A DNA stretch of 64,000 bases from Tulasnella sp. 424 (lineage: Eukaryota; Basidiomycota; Agaricomycetes; Cantharellales; Tulasnellaceae): contig WSUB01000124.1 of assembly GCA_019633425.1 (NCBI GenBank), positions 62,001-126,000 of the forward strand. The letters are read 5' to 3'. The translations under genes and the position numbers were made by a program. The notes under the pieces are model-generated. The model was not told the DNA's origin. It did not search any database and saw nothing but the letters and a program-made list of their open reading frames with translations. Below, piece after piece: positions 12,301 to 23,900 of this stretch. The stretch's first letter is position 1. Every line of letters starts with the position of its first letter.

Positions 12301-12512
12301 AGATCATCAGCGACGCGGATTTGGACGTGTTGCTGGACCGGAGTCCCGAGGTTTTCAAAGAACGTGGGATCGGTTGGGGCAAGGAGAAGGCGGATGGGGA
12401 TGTTGATATGGATGGGAAACAGCAGCAGAAGACGGAGGGTGTGGCGTTCAAGGTGTTTGAACGGCCTGCGGACGAGTTGAATGATGGGTTGGCGACGTTG
12501 CAGGATGAGTAA
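9361..12512 (+). CDS. SNF2-family chromatin remodeller, LSH/HELLS (Irc5) type
   Basis: Eight exons: 9361-9363, 9435-9942, 9998-10095, 10163-10590, 10653-10719, 10773-11442, 11511-11959, 12021-12512. The first exon is only the ATG; splicing gives [16 protein letters not shown]. Order of motifs: a basic/acidic N-terminus, [19 protein letters not shown], Walker [14 protein letters not shown] (motif II), [19 protein letters not shown], an acidic linker, [46 protein letters not shown] and QDRAHRIGQ (motif VI). This layout matches the lymphoid-specific helicase group, which moves nucleosomes for DNA methylation and repair. A Ser/Lys-rich insertion of about 60 residues lies between motifs Ia and II. 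All motifs are intact. Confidence 0.93.
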
Positions 12513-12863
12513 AAAAAGAGAATTAATATGTTATTTATGGGTTCTCGTTCCTTATTCTGTTATGTATATATATACACACACTCTTCGTTATATTTTCGTG
12601 CGTATCAAGGACGCTTGTCGTTAAATTTGTTGAACCGATGGAGGTAGCTCGCCTTCATTCTTTTGTACGGTCATTCTGTCGTTCTGTCTAATGCTGCAAG
12701 GGGCCCGAGGATTAACAAGGCGAGAGTGCTTCCAACTTTAAAAGCCTGAGGAGGAGGACGGGGATACGCGGTCTTAGCTGAAGGTAAGGACGGGGATATA
12801 CGGTCTTAGCTGAAGAGACGCATTTAGCTTTTTCCGACCATCACCTTCGCCCCACCAATCCCA
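12513..12863. other. Intergenic region with a short tandem duplication upstream of the HNH gene
   Basis: It holds the helicase 3' end (a tatatatatacacacac stretch at about 12565) and the HNH gene 5' region. A unit of about 30 bp built on gacggggata-acggtcttagctgaa occurs twice at about 12757-12820. Related text precedes the two other HNH copies (about 14390 and 20155), so this is part of the duplicated unit. Confidence 0.55.
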
Positions 12864-14163
12864 ATGTCTGATTACGACGACAGCGACTACGATTATTCTA
12901 GCAACGAGGATTTTGATGCTGTTCGTGCTAGAAACCAGGAGCGCGCTGTTAAGCAAAGATTCGGAGATGCCTGCATTCTGTGTGGGTATGGGCAGAACGC
13001 TGAGCTAGTGGATGTTGCTCCTATTCTCGCTAAACGTAACGTCAAGCATGTAAGGACTCTTCGCTCTGCAAAGCTTGCTATAGTATTGCACTCAAAGCCT
13101 GACCTGTTTAGATCCGATCATTACGAGAGTGGTCGACCCAGCTCGCAGACTTTAGCCCCGATCAAGACGATAACCTTGTCTGCTGTACGTTGACACCACT
13201 CATTCTGACCTTTCAGCGAGCTCACAGCGCGGCCCCGATTTCAGTCTGTCCCAACCACCATTGGGAGTGGATGAACGGCTACTTTACAATTGTCCCCTCC
13301 CCGATGGTCCGGAAACAAATGAAAGAAAAGGAAATCGAGGACTTTGAACTACGGCAGCAAGCCGTTAATAACGGCTCAGAGGATCCTGGAAGAAAGCTCC
13401 TCATGCCACCCCAAGTAAGTGTCGCACACTGATACCCCAGCATTTCGTTTCTCACTGACTGTGTTACCAGCTTCCAAATGAGTTTGAATACATTCCCGTG
13501 ACCGGTCTCCCCTTATTACAAATCCACAATGAGACGCCATCCCTGCCTGAGACCTTTGCCTTCTTCAATGAGGAGATAGAGGAGGCCCCGCCGATACGCG
13601 GTTTGGAAGTGTTGGAAGTGAAGAAGTACCCACTCCGCCATTGGGAAATTCCGGTCTACGCTGTTTTGCTAGCAGCTTACGAGCCCCTGAACAGCTCGGT
13701 TCCCTTTAAATCCGCCCAGTCGGATGCCGCGGTCAGCGAGGTCACGGAACTCGTTCACATGTACCTACGACCCCTCACTCCTACCCCTTCTCTTCCCGAG
13801 CCATTATCGGATCAGACAATAACCCAAATTCAGGCTGATCTAGCCACCGTTCAAACCGTTTATCCGGCTGGGGATACAATGGTGCAGGCTTGGGAATCTC
13901 CGGACGAGGCCGTTGGGCAAGGAAGCTCTATGGACAACCCCGCTGGTAGGATCGATGACCTCGGGAGGGACGAGGACGCCATGGAACCCATGGACGCGGA
14001 AGCAGCGGATTTCCCGGACAGCGATGACGATACGGTCGTGACACCCGCGGTGCTGGCCAGTAGGCTTCAGTGGAGGCATCCGAGGTTGGGGCACGGACTC
14101 GGTTCGATGCGCCTTGCTACGTCGGCGGACTTTATTATTGATCCAGATGAGCCCCAAATCTGA
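12864..14163 (+). CDS. HNH-nuclease-domain protein with acidic C-terminus (intact copy)
   Basis: Splicing at gtaagg (about 13049) to a ctgtttag acceptor, and at gtacgt (13187) to gatttcag, gives a zinc-finger/HNH core: CILCG, then an Asp/Val-rich strand with ILAK, then DDNLVCF-CPNHHWEWMNGY. The CxxC plus CxxHH arrangement is the HNH_2-type domain common in mushrooms; in those proteins its role is undetermined, although HNH folds usually bind or cut DNA. A third intron follows LLMPPQ. The C-terminal half is unstructured, Pro- and Asp/Glu-rich, ending SADFIIDPDEPQI. A duplicated copy lies immediately downstream and a third at 20.2 kb, with the same promoter text. This is the only copy in which all exons stay open. 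Confidence 0.75.
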
Positions 14164-14481
14164 TTAAGTAACGTTTGTTTTACAATGAGCATCTCGTTGT
14201 TTGGAAGACCGAACGGCCATTGTGTCGGAACACAGATTGTTGCAGAAATCGACATTATGTATATACTCTTCGTTACGTTTCGTACTTTTTTCTTATTCCG
14301 ACGTTCTCTCTCCATAATTTTATGTAGTAATATGGAAAGGACGAGAGTGCTTCCAACTTTCGAAGGGGCGAGCAGATTGCCGGGAGAGGACGGGGATACA
14401 CGGTCGTTGCTGGAGATAAGAGCAGATTTAAACTTTTAAGCTGGCCATCGTCCCGACCAATACATTCGCCGCATCATTCCA
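14164..14481. other. Intergenic region between HNH copies
   Basis: It holds the 3' end of copy 1 and the promoter of copy 2. The promoter text (gagagtgcttccaacttt, then gacggggata) is shared with about 12725-12765, showing that the duplication included upstream DNA. Confidence 0.5.
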
Positions 14482-15682
14482 ATGTCGGATCGCAAAGACA
14501 GAGACTCCGTTCTTTCTAGCAACAAGAAGCTTACCGTTAAGCAAAGATTCGATGCTGCCTGCATTCTATGTGGGTGTTCGGACTCGGTGGATGTTGTTCG
14601 TATTCTCGCTAGAGACCTGGAGGATGAAGTGGGGACTCTGCTCCCCAATTGCTACAACATTACACTCAAAGCCTGATCCCTTCGGCTTCTATTTTTACGA
14701 AAGTGGTCGACCCAGCTCGCAGGGGTTTGCAATGATCGGAACGAGAACCTCGTCTGCTGTACGTTGACACCAGTCACTTTAACGCTTCAGCGAGCTGACC
14801 CAAGTTCAGTCTGTCAAAGGCACCATCAGGAGTATGTTAGAGGACGGTTTACAATCGTCCCCTCCCCTAGCGTCCGCAGCAAATGAGAGAACAGGATATC
14901 CAGGACTTCGAAGTGTGCCAGCGAGCCGTTGCTTCTGGCTTTCCCGATCCTGGACGAAAGCTCCTCATGCCACCGCAAGTGAGTGTTGCACGCTAATACC
15001 CGGGCATTGCGTTTCTTACCAACAGCTGCACCAGCTTCCATACGAGTTTGAATACATTCCCCTGGTCGTTCCTCGATATCACCAAGTCTGCGATAAGAAG
15101 TCATCTTCCCCCGCGCTCTTTTCCAGTCAGGAAACGGAGGAGTACCCACTCCGCCGTTGGGAAATTTCGGTCTACGCTGCTTTGCTGGCGGCTCACCAGC
15201 CTCTGGCCAACCCGGTTCACATCCGTTCTACGAGGTCTGATGCCGCGTTCCGCGAGGTCGTGGAGCTTGTCAACCTGTACCGACGACGCATCAATCCTAC
15301 TCCTCCTCCCGAGCCGATGACGGATCAGGAAAGAGCCCGACTTCAGGCTGACCTTGCCATCATTGACAGAGCGTATCCGCCCCGGGATACGATGATGCAA
15401 GTTTGGGAGTCTCCGGACGAGGACTTTGAGCAAGAAAGCTCTGTGAACACCCCCACTAGTAGGATCAATGATCTCTGGAGCGACGAGGACATCATGGGCA
15501 CCATGAACACGACAACAACGGATTTACCGGACAGTTATGACGATCCGGTCGTAACACCCGCGGTGCTGTCCACTAGGCTTTACTGGAGGCCGCCGAGGAG
15601 GTCGGAGTACGGTGAAGAAGGTTCAATGCGGTTTGCTACGTCGTCAGACTTTACTGTCGATCCCGACGAGCCCCAAGAGTAA
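14482..15682 (+). pseudogene. HNH-domain protein, second copy, frameshifted
   Basis: Collinear with the copy at 12864-14163: SNKKLTVKQRFDAACILCG, then CQRHHQEYVRGRFTIVPSP (the CPNHHWEW block, with Trp and Asn changed) and a C-terminal half ending TSSDFTVDPDEPQE. Two faults are visible. The acceptor used by copy 1 before SLREW has been overwritten (ctgtttag is replaced by cttcggcttctatttttacg). At about 14880 copy 1 reads VRKQMKEKE, while here cgcagcaaatgag has lost one base and gives a TGA. The downstream part is open in the shifted frame to 15682. The gene is probably decaying, although the long open C-terminal part suggests the break is recent. Confidence 0.65.
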
Positions 15683-15904
15683 TTAAAGTCTTGTTTGTTA
15701 TTGATTTAAGAATCATTTTGTTTGGGTAACCAAACGGACATTGCGTCGGAACGCCGATTTGTCGACGTCACAGAAATCCACGAGGCAAACTATAAACGCC
15801 AGCTCATTGATAATCTTTGTTTACCAACCGCTCATTGTTGCCACCGTCTAGCGCGGCCTATACTGCACACACAGTGGACAGCCGTTGTCAATCGGAAGAT
15901 CAAG

Positions 15905-17057
15905 ATGGATGCAGTGGACGCGCCCATGAGCCGAAGCGCAGGTACAGGTGCAGATCATATAACCATCACTGGAGAAGCTGGGTTACAGCAGGCATACGCC
16001 CCCTACCTCGAATTCCAGGGGCTAAGCGCAAGGGAATGCGAAGCATTTATCGCCGCAGTTTCTAGGAGAGCCTTTACCGAAGGCAAGGAGTACGATGATC
16101 GATGGACGGCTGCATTCGCATCATCCTGCTTTGCATATGATGCGCTGCGGTGGTGGAACGGACTGGACGAGAAGGTTCAAGGCAGTTGGAAGCTCCTTCG
16201 TAGCGCTATGCTTTCAAGTTATCCGTCGATGACCCGAGAGGCGACAGGTGAGAATGTTGCGAAGGACGATGCTCCGCTAGGACAGGCTACTTAATTTGCA
16301 CCTGAGTCAGGCCTCTCCGTCGCATCGAAAGTCAGAGGTCGTATCCGGGTGGTCTCATGGGGCCTTTCGCGTATGTACTATCTGTCCAAAAATCTTGACT
16401 CTTGTGGGAGATTCGTGATATGCGCATCTGCGGACGACGCTTTGATCGTTTCTTACGACACGACTCGGGGTGGCCAACCGTTGCTCATCGCTGCTGTAAG
16501 TACTTCCCATCACCAAAAATCATGTGTTGGAGCTCTCTCTGTTTCATAGGATCAAACCAAGGTGTACGACCGACTCTGCGTTGGGTGGCACAGTGGAGAT
16601 ATCTCGTGGGCTCATAAGTCAGTCCCAGTTACCCTGCTAAATGACAATCATTTGGCGAATAAAAGCATTTTAGTTGGTCGGGGCTAGGGGCCATGAATTT
16701 AGACACCGGAAAACGATCCTTTTCTACGTCACACTTTGGCGGCCCATCAGTGACAACCTGGAATCTGGAACCCCACTCGACATCTAGGAACTGGAGGCTC
16801 ACGATATCCGAATTACAGGGCCAAGGTAAATTTAGTTGAGGCTGGGTTTTTTTGGGCTCCTAGAATTGATTGATGCTCAAGGAGCAGTATTTGCGGGATC
16901 GCGGGGTGAGGCCTCCGAAATTTGGTTTCAACCTGAACCCACTCATCCGAGCGAAACCACGGTGAGCGAGCCTCGCCCTCTATATGCTCTCCCCGTGTGC
17001 TAAGCCCTGAATAAAATTTTCATGAATTTCCAGGATCTATTTATCGAGCCTATCTGA
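15905..17057 (+). CDS. Gag-like domain protein of the mushroom accessory type (intact copy)
   Basis: Six exons read through cleanly: 15905-16247, 16311-16495, from 16550, an exon joined across a 54-nt intron (gtcagt...tttag near 16619-16672), a penultimate exon from about 16886, and DLFIEPI* at the end. The N-terminal part (YLEFQGLSARECEAFIAAV, RWWNGLDEKVQGSWKLLRSA) resembles retrotransposon-gag-like domains found in many Agaricomycete proteins. The next part (KVRGRIRVVSWGLSRMYYLS) is the domain commonly paired with it. The function of these proteins is unknown to me. It converges tail-to-tail on the kinase at 17362-19579, and truncated copies occur at about 20740-20964 and 52090-52870. Confidence 0.65.
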
Positions 17058-20000
17058 GGTTGGCACGAGGGTCCTCCTTGTCCACTTCTTCCATGAAAGT
17101 TATTACATTAAAATGCCACTACCTAGTTCCATATAACCGGTCGTCCTACGTAGATTCTCTATGTTTTACAAGCTTCAAGTATAGCACATCTCATCGCGTC
17201 GTTCACTAAATACTTCTCATTCCCTGGGCCAGCTTGACGCTGCTGAACGCATAGGATGAGGCTTCGCTATCAAACTGTCTATCAGAAGAGGTCACCACCG
17301 CGTCCGGCATTTGACGTCCCTATCGGAGGCTCTCGCCATAGCTAAGTACCCATCGCTCAACTTAACCCCGTGCCTCCAACCGCCCCTCGACTACCGACAT
17401 TGATAGCCGTTCCTGTGGCGCCGGAGACCAACAGTGTTGCATGATATCTTTCAGGGATCTTTCGAGCTTTGTGTACTTGTTCCAATCTTGGACCGGGCTG
17501 ACTGGTTTGGTATGATCGTTTACGGCGATAATTATCCCATTATTCGTCAAGCTGGTAAAGGGCAGATCAGAAGTCATGACCTTGAAAAGGGGATCGCCTT
17601 CCAGTCAATCCAATTTGATTTCCTCGCCGTAGAATGGGAAGAGAATGCTCACCCAGAAGGCCAGGCTTCCGAAGCTGTACGTGTCGCTCTCGCATGACCT
17701 CGAAGCCCCCAAATTCTGCTCCGGTGCCATCCATCTCCAAGTTCCGGCCTGCCGTTGCGAGACAGTGTACATATGCTCTTCTCCCAGAATGGTTGCGAGT
17801 CCAAAGCCCGCGATCCGAGGCTCGTTTTGCTCGTCGATTAGAATATTTTCCTGCAAAAGAGCGCAATCTATTTGAGCTTTCAGCTATGTGAGAAGTTTCG
17901 TGAGACATACCGGCTTTAAATCCCCGTGGGCGATTCGAGGGGTCCTTGAGTGAAGAAAATCCAGGGCCTTCGCAATACCGTGCAACTAAGGAAGAAACAT
18001 ATGCATTATAATTGAGGATGATTGTACTGGTGAAGCCAACTTTAATACGCACCAGTTTCTGTCTGTCGACGTTGGAGTTCTCGTCCAAATATTGTCGTAA
18101 ACTGCCTTTCCTATACCAGGGAGAGATGAATCCGGGACTAGGGACCAAAATATACCCGATCAGGGGAACGATGTTGGGGTGGGCTAGCCCTGCCCAGGTT
18201 ATAGCCTCCTGCTGAAAGCGCTGGTAGGGTTTTAGAGAGGGTAGACAAGGCAAAAGTATAAGCCAACGCCCCATTAAATGGCTTAATAACCGTCGAACGT
18301 ACTGCTAAGATCCGTTGATGAGATTCACCCTCACCGAATTGGTTCAAGTCGACTTTTCGGAGGACCTTGACCGCAACCTGGGTCAGAAACCCAAAAAATT
18401 CATGCGTCAATCAAATAAGACTTAAATAAGAGACTATAAAAACATTAGAAACCCACCTCGACTGGATGTAGATCCGTCGGCTCGCAAAACCGGACGCGGC
18501 ATTTCCAGACGTCGCTGTAGCCACCGCACCGGTCTGGTTTCCCTTTAGGTTCACTAACATATCCACGAAATGACGGCTCAGTTGATAGAAAACGGAGTTC
18601 TGACCATGTTGGACCACTGGAACTAGGCGATGGACATGGGAGAGGAGGAGCTCCTGGGGCCTGGGTTTGGTGAACCGTGACGTGACGGCTTTCAGGCTTG
18701 TTGGTGGCAGTGGTTTGAGGAGCGTGTAATGTGTCACCTAAGGAGGTGGACTGAAGGAAGTTTTGACGAGAGTGAGGTTTCTCTGGCGTGCATACGAACG
18801 AGAAATGATTGAGGCGGGTGCTCACTGAGGTCACCTTGGATGACGGTTCAATCCCCTCATTAGCCATTTGGAGACGAACCGTTGTCGGTCTTGGTAATTC
18901 TCCTTCTTGTGCACATTCTTCGGAACTCCAAAGATGGGAGGATAGGAGGAGTTTTAGGCAAAGGATGCAGGCTGACAAGGCCACAAACGTGGCAATCTGT
19001 GACAGGCGCCCCTCGAAGTCACACCAACCAAGATTCGATAACGGAAGCAGCAAATCTGCCACCATCAAGAAGGTGAAAACTACCAGAACCTTCGTAGGAG
19101 AACTTTCGAGTTAGTCGACGAGGCGGAAAGTTACGTCATTGACAATCTTACCATCATTTGCCATGGGAAGCCTTTCCGCGGGATCTCCCGCTCAGAGCCT
19201 GAGACCCAGTACCACAAAATCCAGAAAGGAGGCTGAAGGCGTTTACGGACGGCTCTAGAGTCATGTGTACGAGGGGCCGTGTTTTGGGGCGTTTCGGAAG
19301 GGAACTGAAAAGTTGAGAAAGGAAGAGTCGACGTTGGTCGAGAGGCTAGCCCCGGGGAGAGAATAGGCAGCCCTTTTGAAAGTTGAGACTGCGAAAGACT
19401 TTGACTGGATTCGGACGGTGCACGATTGCGGGACCCCCACCCGCTACTGAATCAGTGGCAATGCCTTGTTGGGGAGTTGACGTCGTGGTAAGAGTTTGCA
19501 GTGGCCGCTCATCTTCAGAGGTTGGAGAAGGTGATCGGCTCGGCCTTGCTGAATGCGGTGTAGGGTGAGGTGGGTCCATAGCTGCTTTGTGTTCCCACTG
19601 AGCAGTTGAACAGAAAGATGAACCACCTGAGGAGAAGTCGTAATAAGCTGCTGCGAAGGATTGACTAAATGCTCTAAGTCGCAAAGGATCGGCACGACGC
19701 ACGTGATAGAGGCCAGGGATGCTGACTTAATTGCTCACTGGGCGTTCTCTTGACTGACACAGCAACTGAAGGCGCGCTGATGATGAGAACATGCAGAATA
19801 GATGGTTTCCTAGCCTTACAGTGGATTGTCAGCCTCGTTCTCCGGTTGGGCCAAGGTCGATACGCGAGTTGCGGCGATTCGAGCGACCGGCGCACGCGAT
19901 GTGACGGTACTTTGAATAGTGATTGTATTCGTGAATTGTCTGGAGGTGAGTGATTAAGTTGTGGCAGGGATTGAGAGATTCTTCGGAACTGGTATGGTGT
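16640..20000. repeat. Segmental duplication, copy 1 (gag-like tail plus TM-kinase)
   Basis: The block from the gag-like gene 3' half through the spacer at 17058-17361, the kinase and its 5' flank recurs at about 20740-24190 in the same orientation and, in part, inverted at about 50445-53140. Landmarks: the text around cctccttgtccact (about 17082, 20977) and the kinase 5' flank with cctcgttctccggttgggcc (about 19832, 24014; inverted near 53047). Confidence 0.8.
17362..19579 (-). pseudogene. Membrane-anchored TKL-type protein kinase, copy 1, degenerate
   Basis: Same exon layout as the copy at 21239-23769. It starts MDPPHPTPHSARPSRSPSPT, then needs a frame change near 19405, where copy 2 has about 11 extra bases, so the N-terminal frame stops at 19346. 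Beyond the break are two hydrophobic segments (VLVVFTFLMVADLLLPLSNL and ATFVALSACILCLKLLL), a linker, the Gly loop RCGGYSDVWKC, the beta-3 Lys in VAVKVL, and HGDLKP. The activation-segment DFG is GFG here (ATC GCG GGC TTT GGA near 17810), losing the Mg-binding Asp. Copies 2 and 3 keep DFG. The frameshift together with a lost catalytic residue points to a decaying kinase, or at best a pseudokinase. Confidence 0.7.
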
Positions 20001-20217
20001 TATATGTAATGTGTGTGGTGTAAAGGGGGAGGGGGGGGACTCGGAGGGGGAAAGGATAAATGAGATCTTTTCTGGGTGCAGGCCAACACGAGCGTGGCAC
20101 AACAGGAACACACAGCAATGCGCGCCCAATTCCATGATGGATGTGGTTCAAGGCGACGGGGATACGCGGGCTTCGCCGGGGATAACTGCGCGAAGCGAGC
20201 TGGCCACACAATCCCAA

Positions 20218-20964
20218 TGACTGATCGCAAAGACAGCAGTCCGTTAGGTCCAGCAACAAGCAGTTTGCTGTTAATAGAAGATGAGCAACCTGCATTTTGT
20301 GCGGGTATACGAGGCCCGTGGATGTCGCTCATTCTCGCTGGAAATCAGGTCGGGGAGGCGAGGACCTGCACTCCCCGTTTGCTACAGCATTGGACTCACA
20401 ACCGTATCCCTTTAGCTTCAACTATTACGAGGGTGGTAAAATCAGCTGGCAGGATTTCGCAAAGATCAAAACGAGAACCTCGTCTGCTGTGCGTTGACAC
20501 CCGTCACTTGAAATTTGACGCTCGAATTCAGGGAGCTGACCCGAGTGCAGTCCGAGTCTGTCTCACTACCATCGGGAGTATGTCAACGACCTGTTTACAA
20601 TTTCCCTCCCCTAACGTCCAGCAGCAAAGGAGAGAACAGGAAATCGAACTACGACAGCGAGCCGTTAAAGTGGCTTTCCTGGGGAGGTATGGTATTCTGC
20701 CTAATACGAACCGTGGGACTATCTACCGCCAGAGGCTCCCCTCTCCAACGTACACCCGTTTGAGAGCTTTTGCCCAAGGAGTAGTATTTGCGGGGTCGCA
20801 GGGCGAAGGCCCCGAAATTTGGTTTAAACCTGAATCCATTCAGCCAAGCCATACCACTGTGAGTGAGCCTTGTTCTCAATACGCGCTCTCCGTGAGCTGA
20901 GCTCTGAGTAAATTCTGCATGAATTTGCAGGATCTTTTATCGAGCCCATCTGAGGCTAGCCCGG
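20218..20964 (+). pseudogene. HNH copy 3 fused to a gag-like gene tail, relic
   Basis: It begins like the HNH copies (ATGactgatcgcaaagacag at 20218 versus ATGtcggatcgcaaagacag at 14482) and keeps patches such as the LVCC exon end, gtgcgttgacacc, ccctcccctaacgtcc and the QQRREQEIELRQRAV block, but the CxxC and HH motifs are lost and the frame is scrambled. From about 20740 it matches the last two exons of the gag-like gene (FAGSQGEGPEIWFKP, gtgagtgag donor, gaatttgcag acceptor), and the final exon has lost a base (gatcttttatcgagcc). This is a recombination remnant, not a working gene. Confidence 0.6.
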
Positions 20965-23900
20965 GGGTTCCTCCTTGTCCACTTATTCCATAAAACCTAC
21001 TACATTAAAATGCCACTACATAGTTCTAGATAACTGGTCGTCATACGTGGTTCTCTATTCTTTTACAAGCTTCAAGTGTAGCACATCTCGTCGTATCCTT
21101 CACTAAATACTTCCGCTTCACCTCTTCTGAGTCCAGACTCATTTCGGGGTCAGCTTGACGCTACGAAACACATAGTACGAGGCTTTACTATCTAAATGTC
21201 CAGCAGAAGGGGTCACCACGAGGCTCTCCCACGGCTGATTACCCATCGCTTAACTCAACCCGTGCGGCCAACCGCCCCTCGACTACTGACATTGATAGCC
21301 GTTCCTGTGGCACAAAAGACCAACAATGTTGGATGATATCTTTCAGGGACCTTTCGAGCTCTGGGTACCTGTCCCAATCTTGGACGGGGCTGACTGGTTT
21401 AGTATGATCATTCACGGCGATAATTATTTCATTATTCCTCAAGCTGGCAAACGGCAGGTCGGAAGTCATGACCTTGAAAAAGAAATTGCTTTCTAGTTAA
21501 TTCAAGTTGACCTCTTCGCTGTGAGGTGGGAAGAGAATCCTCACCCAGAAGGCCAAGCTTCCGAAGCTGTATGTGTCGCTCTCGCATGACCTCGAACCTC
21601 CCAAAATCTGCTCCGGAGCCATCCACCTCCAGGTTCCGGCCAGCTGGTGCGAAGCGGTGTACATATACTCTTCGCCCAGAATGGTAGCCAGGCCAAAGTC
21701 CCCGAGGCGAGGCTGATTTTGTTCGTCGATGAGAATATTGTCCTGCAAGGAGCGCGATCTATCTGAGCTTTCTGATATGGGAGAAGTTTTGTGAAACATA
21801 CCGGCTTTATGTCCCCATGAGCGATTCGAGGGATCTTTGAGTGAAGAAAATCCAGGGCCTTCGCAACACCGTGCAACTAAGGAAGAAAAATATGGGTTGT
21901 GATTGAGGGTGATTGTACAAGTGAAGCCAACTTTAATGCGCACCAGTTTCAGTCTCTCGACGTTGGAGTTCTCGTCCAAATATTGTCGTAGACTACCTTG
22001 TCTATACCAGGGAGAGATGAATCCGGGACTAGGAACCAAAGTGTACCCGATTAGGGGAACGATGTTGGGGTGGGCTAGCCCTGACCAGGTTATGGCCTCC
22101 TGCTGAAAGCGCTGATAGGATGTTAGAAACGGTAGGCAAAGCAAAGATATCAATTAACGACATAATAAATGGCTCCATAGCTGCCGAACGTACTGCTAAA
22201 ATCCGTCGATGAGATTCACTATTACCGAGCTGATTCAAGTCGACCTCTCGGAGAACCTTGACTGCAACCTGGGTCAAAGAACCGAAACGAATCCATGCGT
22301 AAATCAAATGAGATTGAGATAAGTGACTATAGAAGCGTCACAAACCCACCTCAACTGAATGTAGATCCGACGGCTCGCAGAACCGGATGCGGCATTTCCA
22401 GACGTCGCTGTACCCACCGCACCGGTCCGGTTTCCCTTTAGGTTCACTAACCCAACCACGAAGTGACGGCTCAGTTGATAGGAAACGGAATTCCGACCAG
22501 GTTGGGTCACCGGAACTAGGCGATGGAATTGGGAGATGAGGGGATCCTGGGGCCTGGGTTTGGTGAACCGTAACGTGGCGGCTTTCAGGATTGTTGGTGG
22601 CAGTGGTTTGAGAAGCTTGTAAGGTATCCCCTAGGGAGTTGGAGTGAAGGCGTGCTGGATGAGATTGAGGCTTTCCGGGTGTGCGCACGAGCGAGAAATG
22701 ATTGAAGCAGGCGCTCGCTGAAGCCACCTTGGATGACGGTTCTGCTCCCTCATTAGCAATTTGGAGACGAATAGTGGTCGGTCTTGGTAGCTCTCCTTCT
22801 TGTATACCTTCCTCGGGAATCCAAAGATCGGAGAATAGAAGGAGTTTTAGACAAAGGATGCAGACTGACAAGGCCACAGAAGCCGCAATCTGTGACGCCC
22901 GCCCCCCGAAGTCCCACCAACCAAGATTCGACAGCGCAAGCAGCAGATTCACCGTCGCCAGGAAGGTGAAAACTACCAGGATCTGTGCAAGAGAAATATC
23001 AAGTTAGGCGGTGAAACGGAAAGTTGCGTTTTGGATGATCTTACCAGGCTCTGCGATGGGAAGCCTTTCCGTGGGATTTCCTGCTCGGAGCCTGAAATCC
23101 AACACCACACGTGACAGATAGAAATCTGAAGGCGTTGAAGAACGGCTCTAGAGTCATGTGTACGAGGAGCCGGGTTTTGGAGTGTAGGAGGTGTGGATGT
23201 ACCCGATTGTTCACTATTCACCACGTTTTTGCTCCTTGCATCTTGAACCGCTAACCCGCCTTGCCTGTGTATTTTGAGACCACATTGAGATTTGGGATAG
23301 CTACGCCAGACAAGCTTACGTACCTGCTTATCCCTTGACCTGATCCATGAAACCCCGAAGCCGATCCCGTCGTGCCCACAAGCGAAGTACTTCCAAACCT
23401 CGTTTGAGACTGTGTTTCCACCGAATTAACGGGCTGGGACTGCACTCCGGTAGGTCTTTCAGAAGGGAACCGTAGAGCTAAGGAAGGAAGAGTCGACGTT
23501 GGCCGAGTGGCTAGCCCTGGCGAGAGAAAAGGTGGCGCTTTTGAAAGTTGGGACTGCGAAAGACTTTGACTGGATTCGGACGGCGCCCCAGGACGGCGCA
23601 AGACCACGGGACCCCCACCCGAATCAATTGCAATGCATTGTCGTGGAGTTAACTCTGTGGTGATGGCTGGCGAATTAACGAGAGTTTGCAATGGCGGGTC
23701 AGGTCTAGACGTTGGAGAAGGAGATCGGCTCGGCCTTGCTGAATGCGGCGTAGAATGCGGTGGGTCCATAAATGATTTGTGCTCCCACTGAGCAGTTGAA
23801 CAGCAAGATAGGAGAAGCCGTAATAAGCTGTTGCGGAGGATTCACTAAAAGCTCTAAGTCGCAAAGGATCGGCACGAGGCACGTGACAGAGGTCGGGGAT

